From Luidia sarsii (taxonomy: Eukaryota; Echinodermata; Asteroidea; Paxillosida; Luidiidae), in NCBI GenBank assembly GCA_949987565.1, contig OX465109.1, positions 15,966,900 through 16,030,899 of the forward strand: a stretch of DNA of 64,000 nucleotides, given 5' to 3'. The notes below the pieces were generated by a model. That model did not search any database. It saw only the letters and a list, made by a program, of their open reading frames with translations, and had not been told where the DNA came from. A program made the translations under genes and the position numbers. Below are positions 1 to 8,235 of the stretch, piece by piece (position 1 is the first letter of the stretch; each line of letters starts with the position of its first letter).

Positions 1-574
1 TACACGTACTGCAGGCGGATGGGTTAGTTGACGTAACGCCGCCTATAACGAGGGCTACGGCTAAGTCTAGATTTCGGCCATACGGATTGCGTTGCGTTGC
101 GTTGCCGGGGGCGTGGCCTCCTTGAAGCCACGCCCCTGTGCCGTGCCTCCGTGTGTCTATACCAGTGAGTGGAGCAGGGAACGGTCGTCTAACTTGCAAA
201 AGAGTGCACGCCTCACATAGCCACACACAATGTCTGCACATTTTTCACAGTCTCCAAAAGCGAAACCGAGACATCGGATAGAGACTCATATATAGAAGCG
301 TATACCAAAAGTTGTTCCAAATATCATTTTAGAATTCTGGCCCATAAGAGATGTACATTTGCAGTCTTCTTTCTTGATAATTTCTTTGGATTTCGAATGT
401 TTAGTACCCTTCAGGTACAATGCTCCCACCGTGTATGTCATACATTTGTGTGTGGCTTATCAGTTTTGTGTGGCTTATCCACACGACGCCATTAGACCAC
501 AGGTTGTGACGGCATATTAGTGCTAACCACACCCGATCCCGCGAGAACATCCGGGAACTAATGGTCTGGTACCC

Positions 575-826
575 TCAACAACGTGCGTTTTTTTTTTTTT
601 GGCCAGGGTCCACTATTATTTTGGTAAGTGATCCGGCTATTTGCAAAACCAGCAGCACCATAACAAAAATAGTCACTAGAGCAGGACCCATCAAAAATGG
701 AAACAAAATCCCAAACAATTCTATCAAATCGCTCAACACTTCTACAGAGCACATACTTCGAACGAATAAACGAAATCTCCTAAAATAAATTATGTTAATG
801 GTTCTTGTGCATGCACCGAGCCACAC
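575..826 (-). CDS. unrecognised short frame with a possible membrane segment
   Basis: Minus-strand frame of 83 codons with a strongly hydrophobic middle (around D-L-I-E-L-F-G-I-L-F-P-F-L-M-G-P-A-L-V and V-M-V-L-L-V-L-Q-I-A-G). Codons are A+T-rich, unlike the receptor exons. An ATTTAG upstream could be an acceptor. No family recognised; T-rich strands yield Leu/Phe/Val-rich frames by chance, so this may be noise. Confidence 0.13.
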   Translation of the reverse strand: MWLGACTRTINIIYFRRFRLFVRSMCSVEVLSDLIELFGILFPFLMGPALVTIFVMVLLVLQIAGSLTKIIVDPGQKKKNARC

Positions 827-1180
827 TATTATTCATAGGTTCATAGATTACTCTTTTAAGTGGGATGTTTTGTCTCATTGGTTTGGTCTCATTTTGTATC
901 GTGGCAATGTTTACCTGTCAAATGACCAAGGTAGTCATTATTCTCGTGGCTTCTACGTACACCTTCAAAAGAAAAACGACCTCAATGGACAAACAGGGAA
1001 GAGTTTAACACTCTTTAAACATGGGAAGCATGAATGGTTGATTGACGAATGGACTGAACACAACACCGTACAATGGGAGGACCGTATATATCGATGGAAG
1101 GAATTACCAGTAAAAGGACAAACTCCATATGCGTCCAAAAAGATAGAATCATTACAGTTGAGGTGTGTGGCCACGAAGCC
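792..1180 (+). CDS. unrecognised open frame ending at a strong splice donor (candidate exon)
   Basis: A frame open from 792 to 1559 has a protein-like first 130 residues, with many charged and aromatic residues (for example S-F-K-W-D-V-L-S-H-W-F and H-E-W-L-I-D-E-W), and reaches ACGAAGCCG|GTAAGTGCC at 1181, a near-perfect donor. Beyond it the frame turns arginine- and proline-rich and less convincing, so if real the exon probably ends at 1180. I recognise no family. It lies beyond the end of the receptor gene and on the opposite strand. Chance openness in A+T-rich DNA or an old mobile element are the alternatives. The listed start is only the first ATG. Confidence 0.22.
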
Positions 1181-2295
1181 GGTAAGTGCCTCTTGCAAAA
1201 ATCTACAAGGAAACTACCTGTCTCCAACCAAAAAAACCGTCACCCAAGCTATTACTGTACAGAGGTATCACTTGGCACCGGTGACCTCCCGCTATCTGTC
1301 GACTACTGATAAAACGGTCGAGATATACCTGTACCGGGGGACGAGAACGTGGTCTCCTGCACTGGCGGCGGGTATACCTAGACGACTGTTGGCTGTGCCC
1401 CGCCAGCCTTTGCCCGTTTTTATAGGCCCCCGGGGAATCACGTATCACACCGGCAATGCCCTTCATCAAAGACCGTTAAGCGTATCTGAAACAGACGTCG
1501 GGAGAGGGCGATGTTCATCAAACAGGCTTCAGGCATTGGGGCTACACGCCGCTCCTTAACCCCACCGAAACACAGCTACAAGTACAGTGGGTGGTGTTTG
1601 AACGTGCACTTTTTTTTTGCATTTCCAAGAAAACAAAAGTGTTCCACAAATAGTGCGATGAAAGCTTTGACGTGTCGACAGTGAGTGTGATTATCACTAG
1701 GGTTATATTGGCGATATATACTTTGTCTCGCTCGACACTAGTGCTGTCACTGGTATACTTTTACCTTGTTCGACTATGTGTGTGTGCACTGGTCGTAAAT
1801 TCTGTTTGCTGCCGGTGCGTTCTGTAGAAGTTTTAAAAATGGAAAGCTTTTTGACAAGCATGAAAACAAGAGCAATGCTGGTTTTTTTTGCCATCCGGTG
1901 GAAACTAGTCGTCTAGATCTTCCCCATTTGGCCCGTAGCACACTACACACTGCTATGAACAGCCAATGGAATGGTTTGGGCGGGAGGGTGGGGATTGGAG
2001 GGGGGGGGGGGTTACCCGGATGTGGAAGGATGCTGTCGTCTGCAAACTCATTTGGATAACTGACATTAAAACCACCCCAAAAAAATTAGCAGCGCGCATT
2101 GCCCCCTTTAAACTTCTCAACAAATTCTGTCTGCTGCCACCAAGCGGCCGCAGGTAAATGTCTAGCCCTCAGACGTCATCGGCTGCTTTCACACGCCACG
2201 CCGCTGATCGCTAGTGGCTATTTCGCAATGCAGCCGATCGTGGTTGAGCAGGCGAGCATCCTGAATGGCGTATCTCCCTGTACGACACTCCCCCC

Positions 2296-2427
2296 TCAAA
2301 CTGTTTCGATTAGGGACGAGGCAAAGTCGGTTTCTGTGACGGCATCACTCTTTGGCGTAGCACTCCTGCCCCGCCAGGAGTGACCCCGTAAAAGGACGTT
2401 CACCGACCGGTTCGATATTGCTGGGGA
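2296..2427 (-). CDS. CRHR: probable last exon of the CRH-receptor-like GPCR: C-terminal tail with PDZ-ligand-like end
   Basis: With the acceptor GGGTCCCAAG, the minus strand gives 43 codons and a TGA, in phase 0 as the preceding exon requires. It begins S-P-A-I-S-N-R-S, carries a Ser/Thr-rich, basic middle part, and ends T-E-T-D-F-A-S-S-L-I-E-T-V. The final E-T-V fits a type I PDZ-binding motif (S/T-x-hydrophobic); vertebrate CRHR1 as I recall also ends T-A-V. Serines and threonines near acidic residues would suit receptor-kinase phosphorylation. The acceptor is not certain: an AG at 2456-2457 behind a stronger T-tract would give a different frame (L-A-S-I-D-P-G-S) ending at another stop. No poly(A) signal was seen downstream on this strand. 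Family membership of this exon rests on position, strand, phase and tail character, not on conserved residues. Confidence 0.45.
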   Translation of the reverse strand, partial: SPAISNRSVNVLLRGHSWRGRSATPKSDAVTETDFASSLIETV

Positions 2428-3219
2428 CTTGGGACCCGGGGTCGATTGAAGCAAGCTATCCCGGGAAAAAAAATCCCATAGTCGCACACATACAAATCAT
2501 ATTATCTTTTCCCCAGTACCCCCTTAAAACAATGAAATCATAATAAAGTAACGCAAACCATTTCAAATGAAACTCGGACAACGAAACCCTGCTAGATTAT
2601 AATCCGTCCGACATCTCTAGAGGTGAATTACGTATACATTTTGTTTTTGCTTTATGTCAAAATTCAAAGAAGAAATGGATATCGTTCTAGGTTAAACAAA
2701 TTTGATAATTCAGCCGTATTGTACAACCGAGCATTGTAGGTCTTAAAGAAGAGACAGATATATAGCACTTCATCAGGATTACCGAAAGAAGAGAATTTTT
2801 CCGTGCTTTTTGGAAGAAAAAGAAGAGAAAGGTGAAGTATTTGACAGTTAAGAGTTAACTGTGAACCGAAGGGACCAAAACAATTTCAAATAAAAAATAT
2901 AAAGCGAAAAAGATATAAAAATATAAAGAATTGAAAAAAAAAATCAATTCGTAAATTTCAACTTTTGTCTCAAATTTTGACCCAAGGGTTTGCAATGGCG
3001 TTAGTCAAAATGAGCAGGTGACCACATTGGTATGTACGACGCCATTTTGAATGTTCTCCGACCCGCAGACAACACGCCCACGTGGGGGTAATCACGTGAC
3101 ACAACCATAAAATGAAGGAAAAAAAACAGATGAAGATGAAGGAGCATGCATTTGAATGAAGAGGAAAGAACATCGGCTAACTTGGGTTAAGTGTATCAAG
3201 CATGCTCGGTCGTACATAC

Positions 3220-3312
3220 GTCCGTTGCCGTGGTAACTACCATGGTATGTCCCCGGTTCGGGTTGTGGTAGGCACGCCACGTGGCCCACCTGCGCCGTAG
3301 CACGCTCCGGAC
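3220..3312 (-). CDS. CRHR: class B1 GPCR, CRH-receptor-like: helix 8 and proximal C-terminal tail exon
   Basis: After the acceptor CTACCTCCCCACAG the minus strand reads V-R-S-V-L-R-R-R-W-A-T-W-R-A-Y and ends T-T-A-T-D at GAC|GTATGT: 93 bp, exactly 31 codons, phase 0 at both ends. Joined to the previous exon it makes N-A-E-V-R-S-V-L-R-R-R-W, matching the helix 8 pattern N-x-E-V-R-x-x-x-x-x-x-W of class B receptors. Basic and tryptophan residues lie on the membrane-facing side, as expected for an amphipathic helix after TM7. Without splicing at this donor the frame would close seven codons later (V-C-T-T-E-H-A, stop), so a short alternative tail is possible. The exon was found by looking for the expected continuation between the TM7 exon and the end of the gene. 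Confidence 0.8.
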
Positions 3313-3484
3313 CTGTGGGGAGGTAGAGGTGGGTTGGGGTAGAGGTGGGTTGGTGGTAGAGGTGGGTTATGGGGTAGAAGTGTGTAGAGGTAGAGGTAGT
3401 ATGGGGGTAAGGTGGGAAGGAGAAAGTGGCGTCAGTGGTTTTCTTGATGAGATTTGGAACGTCATCTCTTTCGAGGAGTACGGC

Positions 3485-3810
3485 TCTTACTTCTCTCTCT
3501 CCCTCCCTCTCCCTCCCTCTGTCCCCCCTCTCTCCCTCCCTCGCTCTCCATCTCTCTCCCTACACCTCCCTCCCTCCCCTGCCGCCCCTGTCTCCCCTCC
3601 GTCTCCCTCTATCTCCTTCTCCCTCCCCCTCTCTCGCTCTCTCTCCACCTCTCTCCATCTCTCTCCCCTCTGTCTCACTCTCTCTCCCTCTCACTCTTTC
3701 TCCACCTGTCACTCCCTCTCCCTCCCTCTCTCTCTATATATCCAACTATCCCTCTCTCTCCCCTCCCTCTCACTCTCTCCACCTCTCTCTATCACTCTCT
3801 CTCTCTTTTA
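3485..3810. repeat. CT-rich simple-sequence array (CTCTCCCT-type)
   Basis: Nearly pure pyrimidine on the plus strand, inside the receptor intron, abutting the palindromic repeat at 3815. Open frames here are low-complexity artefacts. Confidence 0.95.
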
Positions 3811-3814
3811 TCTG

Positions 3815-4002
3815 TATAGGAAGGTTTGCGGTGACACCATGTATCAGGTCTCTTAAAGGAAGAGGTTTGGTTCTGAAAAGAACCTGAGTGGTAACTCGAC
3901 ATTTTCGACCAGTATGCTCTGGCCGTCACTCAGGTTCTTTTCAGAACCAAACCTCTTCCTTTAAGAGACCCGATACATGGTGTCACCGCAAACCTTCCTA
4001 TA
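3815..4002. repeat. palindromic repeat: histone-stem-loop-like arms around a hammerhead-like centre (copy 1)
   Basis: Arms of 76 bp (3815-3890 and 3927-4002) are inverted copies with a single mismatch, around a 36-bp spacer. Each arm, read outwards, has GGTTCTTTTCAGAACC (3869-3884 minus; 3933-3948 plus), a 6-bp stem with a TTTC loop like the histone mRNA 3' stem-loop, then AAACC and a downstream TTTAAGAGA box, then CATGGTGTCACCGCAAACC at the outer end. The spacer on the minus strand, with its edges, reads ACGGCCAG-AGCATA-CTGGTCGAAAATGTC, like helix II plus the GAAA...GUC half of a hammerhead. It lies in the receptor intron between the exons at 3312 and 4064. The arm identity implies a recent origin. 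Confidence 0.8.
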
Positions 4003-4063
4003 TTGATTCACCCACCATGCAAAGCCTTAAGTCTTATCTCTTTTATCTGGTAACCCAACCCAC

Positions 4064-4250
4064 CTCGGCGTTCATGAAGCAGTAGAGGACGGCCACGAAG
4101 AATCCCTGGTAGGCGTCGAGGAAGAGCAGCCCGTAGTGGTAGACGATGATCCAGCCGGGGCTGTCCACCGTCTCTGGCTCCGGGATGAGCCAGACCAGGT
4201 TGGCCACTCCCAGGAGAGGCAGAAGCACGAATGTGGCCTTGATGGCTTTC
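4064..4250 (-). CDS. CRHR: class B1 GPCR, CRH-receptor-like: exon for TM6, extracellular loop 3 and TM7
   Basis: The minus-strand exon of 187 bp lies between the acceptor GTATACAG (4251-4258) and the donor GAG|GTGGGT. With the two bases from the previous exon it reads R-K-A-I-K-A-T-F-V-L-L-P-L-L-G (TM6, with the class B P-x-x-G kink), a loop containing PEPETVDSPGW, then FLDAYQGFFVAVLYCF and N-A-E (TM7 and start of helix 8). Y-Q-G-F-F-V-A-x-x-Y-C-F and N-x-E-V are hallmarks of secretin-family receptors. The exon ends in phase 0 after the GAG codon, a border I recall in vertebrate CRH receptors. Codons are GC-rich at third positions, unlike the flanking intron. A longer open frame over 4008-4415 on the same strand is a shadow in another frame. 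The downstream intron holds a palindromic repeat starting only 61 bp from the donor. Confidence 0.92.
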
Positions 4251-4357
4251 CTGTATACGGCCGCCGAGGGAAGGGAGCAGCGAAAAAGCCCGCGTGGTAC
4301 CAGTGGACGATTTCAAGGAACTAATCGCAAGGTGATGGGTCATGCACAGAAACCATA

Positions 4358-4611
4358 TGTGACCCGGCACAACGACATGAAGAATATCCCACCAAAACAC
4401 TTTTTGAGTAAACAACGCCTGAAGTTAAAGTATCTTCACAATTCGATTACAAATAAATTTTCTTTTTTTTGTATTTTCGGAAGTTTTAAATATTAGACGA
4501 TATTATATTTTGATATCATTTGAAAGTTAATGGTATACTCTTTCACATCATTAGAAAATCTCTAAATCTCAAAAGTGGGGGTTATTCCTCATTATGCTGT
4601 GCCGGGTCACA
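4358..4611. mobile_element. TA-flanked MITE with TGTGACCCGGCAC inverted ends (copy 1)
   Basis: The left end TGTGACCCGGCACAACG and right end TGCTGTGCCGGGTCACA are inverted repeats; the element is bordered by TA on both sides, the target duplication of Tc1/mariner-type transposons. About 254 bp, A+T-rich, no coding capacity, with an internal TTTGATATCATTTGAAAG block. It lies in the receptor intron between TM5 and TM6 exons. Related copies at 46317-46975. Confidence 0.8.
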
Positions 4612-4681
4612 TATGACCTATCCACAACTCACGACGGGTTATTACTAGTACATTGACTTACGATACATCGTAATCTCTAAA

Positions 4682-4992
4682 AGAAAAAGAGTGAATAATC
4701 CACTCGTAAAAAGAGTAAAATTTCCTCAAGAAGAGGCAAAACCGCTTAAAAACAGTGAAAACAACTGGCAGAGGTATAGAAACAGCAAAGAATGGAGTCA
4801 AAAGCCACTCTGTAGAGGAGCTATATGGAGGACAACCCTTTTTTCGAGTTGTCCTCCATATGGCTCCTTACAAGAGTGGGATTTCACTCCACTCTGAGCG
4901 GTTTTCGCATCTTTTACAGCGTTTTTTTTTCAATCTTTTTCGAATGGTTTGGGCTTTTTGGAGCGATTTGAATTATTCACTCTTTTGCATTT
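4682..4992. mobile_element. long imperfect hairpin, MITE-like
   Basis: A roughly 310-bp inverted repeat centred at about 4847: outer ends AAAGAGTGAATAATCC (left) and GAATTATTCACTCTTTTG (right), inner arms ATATGGAGGACAAC and GTTGTCCTCCATAT around a CCTTTTTTCGA loop. Probably a foldback or MITE in the receptor intron. No coding capacity. Confidence 0.65.
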
Positions 4993-5725
4993 AGGTGATA
5001 TACAAAAATGTTGCAAACTGCTTACTTACTAAAATTACCAAAATGTAAATCTTAAAATTTAGTGGGCCTGACGTTTCGATCCTAGCAGGACCTTTCTCAA
5101 AGGCAGAGTGACAAGGACAAAACAGATACATGTACACGAAGGAAGGGGGGGGGAGTGAATAGGTCACGGATGAGAAACAAAGGACAAAGAGTGAAGCTGG
5201 TAGGGAGAGATCAAAGGGAAGGGCAAGGGGTAGGGTAGGGTTTAGTGAGAGAAGGGGGAAAGATCAAAGAAAAGGGCAAGGAGTAAGGTAAGGATTAGTG
5301 ACAAGAGGGGGGAAGATCAAAGAGAGAAGTGTGAAGGACTGAACACAAAAGAAGGATTATCAGAAAGCTGCATGGTGTTAGTCATTACCCTCCTGGATGT
5401 TGAGACCATGTGGTTGAATAGTCCGAAGACGCTTCATCCGCATTTTCTCACGGCTAAGACGGACAGCATTACTACGGTGACCAAGTGATTCTATGCCCAG
5501 CACACTCATATCTGATATCGAATGATCAGGGAGATTGAAGTGATACCCAACAGGGGTGTCCATTTTACCGGTTTTGATAGTAGACCTATGGCCATAGATC
5601 CGTTTTTTGAGGGTGTTTTTTGCATTTAGAGAGTAAGGGTTGATGAAATCCGACCCTGACCCCATCAAAAGCTGCCATGCCCGAGTGCTATATGCATAAT
5701 ACGTACCACATAGGCCTACCAACAT
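4993..5725 (-). mobile_element. Penelope-like retroelement 3' fragment with GIY-YIG C-terminal part
   Basis: The minus strand encodes the end of a Penelope-like polyprotein: K-N-T-L-K-K-R-I-Y-G-H-R-S-T-I, then V-G-Y-H-F-N-L-P-D-H-S-I-S-D-M and I-Q-P-H-G-L-N-I, with a stop at 5378. This is the C-terminal half of the GIY-YIG endonuclease domain that accompanies the reverse transcriptase in these elements. The reverse transcriptase is missing (5' truncation). Downstream on the same strand come about 250 bp of UTR and, at 5060-5104, GGTCCTGCTAGGATCGAAACGTC, the terminal motif shared with 31189-31282 and others. A second copy begins at 63808. It sits in the receptor intron in the receptor's own orientation. 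Confidence 0.75.
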
Positions 5726-5754
5726 CTTCCCTTAACTTGGATTCAGTCACCCGA

Positions 5755-5926
5755 TGTCTATATAGACCTTTTTTACGTGACGTCATGCAGGACCGCCTTA
5801 CAATAGCAGCGCACAGTGTAAACATCAGTTGTACCATACGGTTGTGCGTACACTTTCCGTGGAAAGCGGTCCAACGTGGCGGCACTGTTTGTGTTTTGGT
5901 CACGATGCTGAAAAAGGTCTATAGAC
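5755..5926. mobile_element. MITE with GTCTATA(T)AGACCTTTTT inverted ends
   Basis: Left TGTCTATATAGACCTTTTTT and right AAAAAGGTCTATAGACA are inverted repeats about 130 bp apart; no coding capacity. Fourth distinct element in the same receptor intron. Confidence 0.6.
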
Positions 5927-6167
5927 AGACAATGGGTTAGCGTGTGAGGCTTTGTGTCATTTCAGCTCTCAGCTACAGGCTGTGGGTCTGTTATGAGGTG
6001 AGACAGTGTGCGTGTTTGTGGCGGTGGCGGTGGCGTTTGATGCAGCAGCTATGTCGTTGGATGCAGCAGCATTAGCTACGAAAGCTCGTGTCTCATTTTT
6101 GGTAAAGCATTTTTCGTACGGTTGAACGGGGCAATGAATGGAGTGCGGTGACAGGTCCATGTGGTTG

Positions 6168-6275
6168 TAGATGGATAGGTCAGACGGGAAGAGCGCTTGT
6201 AGGTCAAACCAGAGGTCTCTGGTTCAAATCCCAGTCCAGTCAAAGTTTGCTTTGGCATTTTTGATTTCTCTCTTT
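6168..6275 (+). repeat. tRNA-derived SINE fragment
   Basis: Pol III-like A box (GATAGGTCAGACGGG) and B box GGTTCAAATCC (6221-6231), followed by the family tail CAAAGTTTGCTTTGGCATTTT. Same family as 6296-6430, 20944-21235 and 31323-31615 but opposite orientation. Confidence 0.7.
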
Positions 6276-6295
6276 TTTTTCAATTGAAAAATGGC

Positions 6296-6430
6296 AAAGA
6301 AACCTTTAACTAGACCAGGATTTGAACCCGAGACCCCTGGTTTTGCCTACCAACGATCTTACCGTCTGAGCTATCCAGCCTTTAGATGGTAGCCTTCCCA
6401 AATAGTCAACTAGTCTTTGCCGAGTCTTCT
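6296..6430 (-). repeat. tRNA-derived SINE fragment
   Basis: Minus-strand copy: GGCTGGATAGCTCAGACGG as A box region, GGTTCAAATCC (6318-6328 complement) as B box, then the AAGGTTTCTTTGCCATTTT tail. It faces the copy at 6168-6275 tail to tail and lies about 130 bp from the TM5 exon. Confidence 0.75.
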
Positions 6431-6563
6431 CTGCCATTTTTCAACGTGTTCACACGTACGTTCCCAGGCAGCATTTCCCTTGGTTCGTTTGGTTTCACCA
6501 TGCGAGTCGTGAAATTAATCAACGGAGGGAAGGTTTGGCCGAATGAGGGCGCCCTCGGTTTAC

Positions 6564-6649
6564 CTGACTTGCTTGGTCTCACTGGTGTTGCTCTCCCGAA
6601 GCTTGGTGACCAGCACTCTCAGGATGTTGATGAGGAACAGCAAGTTCAT
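6564..6649 (-). CDS. CRHR: class B1 (secretin-family) GPCR, CRH-receptor-like: exon for TM5 end and intracellular loop 3
   Basis: Read on the minus strand, this 86-bp exon follows a good acceptor (pyrimidine tract then TCGCAG) and stops at AG|GTAAAC. It encodes 28 codons plus two bases, MNLLFLINILRVLVTKLRES then NTSETKQV. The hydrophobic stretch is the cytoplasmic end of TM5; V-T-K-L-R and T-S-E-T form the third intracellular loop, which couples class B receptors to G proteins. The split arginine codon (AG|G) is completed exactly by the next exon at 4250. In vertebrate CRH receptors, as recalled, the loop also reads T-K-L-R then T-S-E-T before R-K-A-V-K-A-T, which is why I favour that subfamily over calcitonin or PTH receptors. 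The subfamily is inferred; the class is secure. The upstream exon with TM4 was not found. The initial ATG is just the first exon codon, not a start site. Confidence 0.85.
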
Positions 6650-6847
6650 CTGCGATTCGAACGAAAGGAAAATAACAGCATGGACTCACAGTAATTAATG
6701 TCCATTGCCATTTCAATTTTGCACAGTAAGGCACTCCATCAAACAATAATGTAAGTTACACTTGACTTGCTCTATAAGACGTTCCATATAATTATGTCAA
6801 ATAGAACGATGATTTTCGCGTAGCACAACCTTTACCGGCTTACATTT

Positions 6848-7010
6848 GTCAGCGTCAATATACAATTGGAATATATACAATAGTCATTTCAATTTTGCAC
6901 AATGAGGCACTCCATCACACAATATTACGTCAGCGTCAATATACAATTGGAATATATACAATAGTCATTTCAATTTTGCACAATGAGGCACTCCATCACA
7001 CAATATGCAT
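6848..7010. repeat. 81-bp direct tandem duplication
   Basis: GTCAGCGTCAATATACAATT... at 6848 recurs at 6929 almost without change; a partial third relative (CATTTCAATTTTGCAC) lies at about 6709. Non-coding, A+T-rich. Confidence 0.85.
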
Positions 7011-8120
7011 GTATCATTAGTCTTTGGCTGGCAACCGTATTCTTTTGAGGAAGATGTTTTTCATGGGTGAGCAAATTTGTTGGTGGTTAAAAGCGGCTTA
7101 GTGAAATTGGCCCATGGACGGCCGCGAATGTGTTTGGATCCTGACGTAGAGGGCGCTGCGGTCGATTCTATACCCTCTCGGGTCCCCGGTAACCGGTAAC
7201 CGGCAAAGAGATTTAGTTTTGTTTGGCTCGTAAGCCTCACTTCACTGGTCACGCAGGATATATTCCCTAGCATTGCGTGCAAGCGTTTGGTGATTGGCAT
7301 AACGGTGCATCTATCGGGAAGGCCTCTCCCTCCAAGGGAGGCGGGGGCGATCACCGCGGTCTATCTCGGTCAAACGGAGCGCACCTCCTCCGCTTTGCTG
7401 CCGCGGGGAGATCGAGGCTCTCGACCCGGTAGATGCTCCGTTCTCTTGCCCCTGCTCTTATCAAGCGGCATTGATTCCAGTTTCTCTCCTCTTCTTCTTC
7501 TGCTTCTTCTTCTTTAGGTAAACCAGTCGATCGACCGGGACTCCGTGTAGCCACCGTGGGGCAGCGGAGTCAGCCGCCGGGGTGAGCGGGTGGAGGAAGC
7601 CGTCGGTCCGCTCAAGTTTCACCCACTTCACTCGAATACGGCCGGACCGGCATTTTGTTTCCCTCTTCAATCTAGCTTCAATCTAGCTTCTTCATGCCTC
7701 TTGTTTAAAAGAAAAAAAATGGCCGCTTTCGAGCGTGATTGCTTTAAGGACTGTACACCCTTTTTCTCCCTCACCCCCTTGATTGCGACGGCATTTAAGT
7801 CCGTTAGAAAACAGTCCACAATCGATCGAGTGTCTGAAACGGCCTCCGTTGTCCCAAATACCCCCGGGGAGTTGGGCGTCTCTTCTGACGGTGCTTCGTC
7901 ATCGGAGTGGGGACGGAGACAGGGGGTGTGACGCATTTACAGACGGACAGGTCTGACAGGTCATATCAGAACTGTCTTGTAACCAAAACAACACGATTTG
8001 AAAACACGAATGATTGAGGCGAAGACGTGAGGTGAATAGGGAATACCACGCATAGAGGGCGGTGTGTAGCTGACCACGGCTAAGATGACACGAGCGTCAT
8101 CACGCGTACAGACGCAGAGA
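7011..8120. other. no supported gene
   Basis: Mixed-composition DNA. Short open frames on both strands around 7061-7354 and 7590-7936 show no recognised domain and no convincing splice pair. Expected location for upstream receptor exons, but none seen. Confidence 0.5.
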
Positions 8121-8235
8121 AGAGGCGCAATGGTCGAGCGTTTTAGAGCGTTCTTGCGCAGTGCAGGAGGTTGCCGGTTCGAATCCCACTCGGAACATAA
8201 GGTGGAGAACTAATCTCTGTCCACCCAGGAGCGAG
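8121..8235 (+). repeat. tRNA-derived SINE head, different family
   Basis: AATGGTCGAGCGTTTTAGAGCG (A-box region, Leu/Ser-like) and GGTTCGAATCC (B box, 8176-8186), then a body with CTGTCCACCCAGGAGCGAGTGGGTACCTGGCTC. The body runs directly into the following minisatellite, whose unit contains the same GGGTACCTGGCTC core. Confidence 0.7.

Noticed and set aside
3933..3948. A real histone gene 3' end
   Set aside because: No histone coding sequence lies next to any of the four stem-loop-like copies, and the copies are inverted pairs with shared repeat ends.
4008..4415. 135-residue minus-strand frame overlapping the receptor
   Set aside because: It is a frame shadow: the conserved TM6-TM7 protein is in another frame of the same strand.
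8121..8195. Functional tRNA gene
   Set aside because: A and B boxes are present but the acceptor stem does not pair and a SINE body follows without a terminator.
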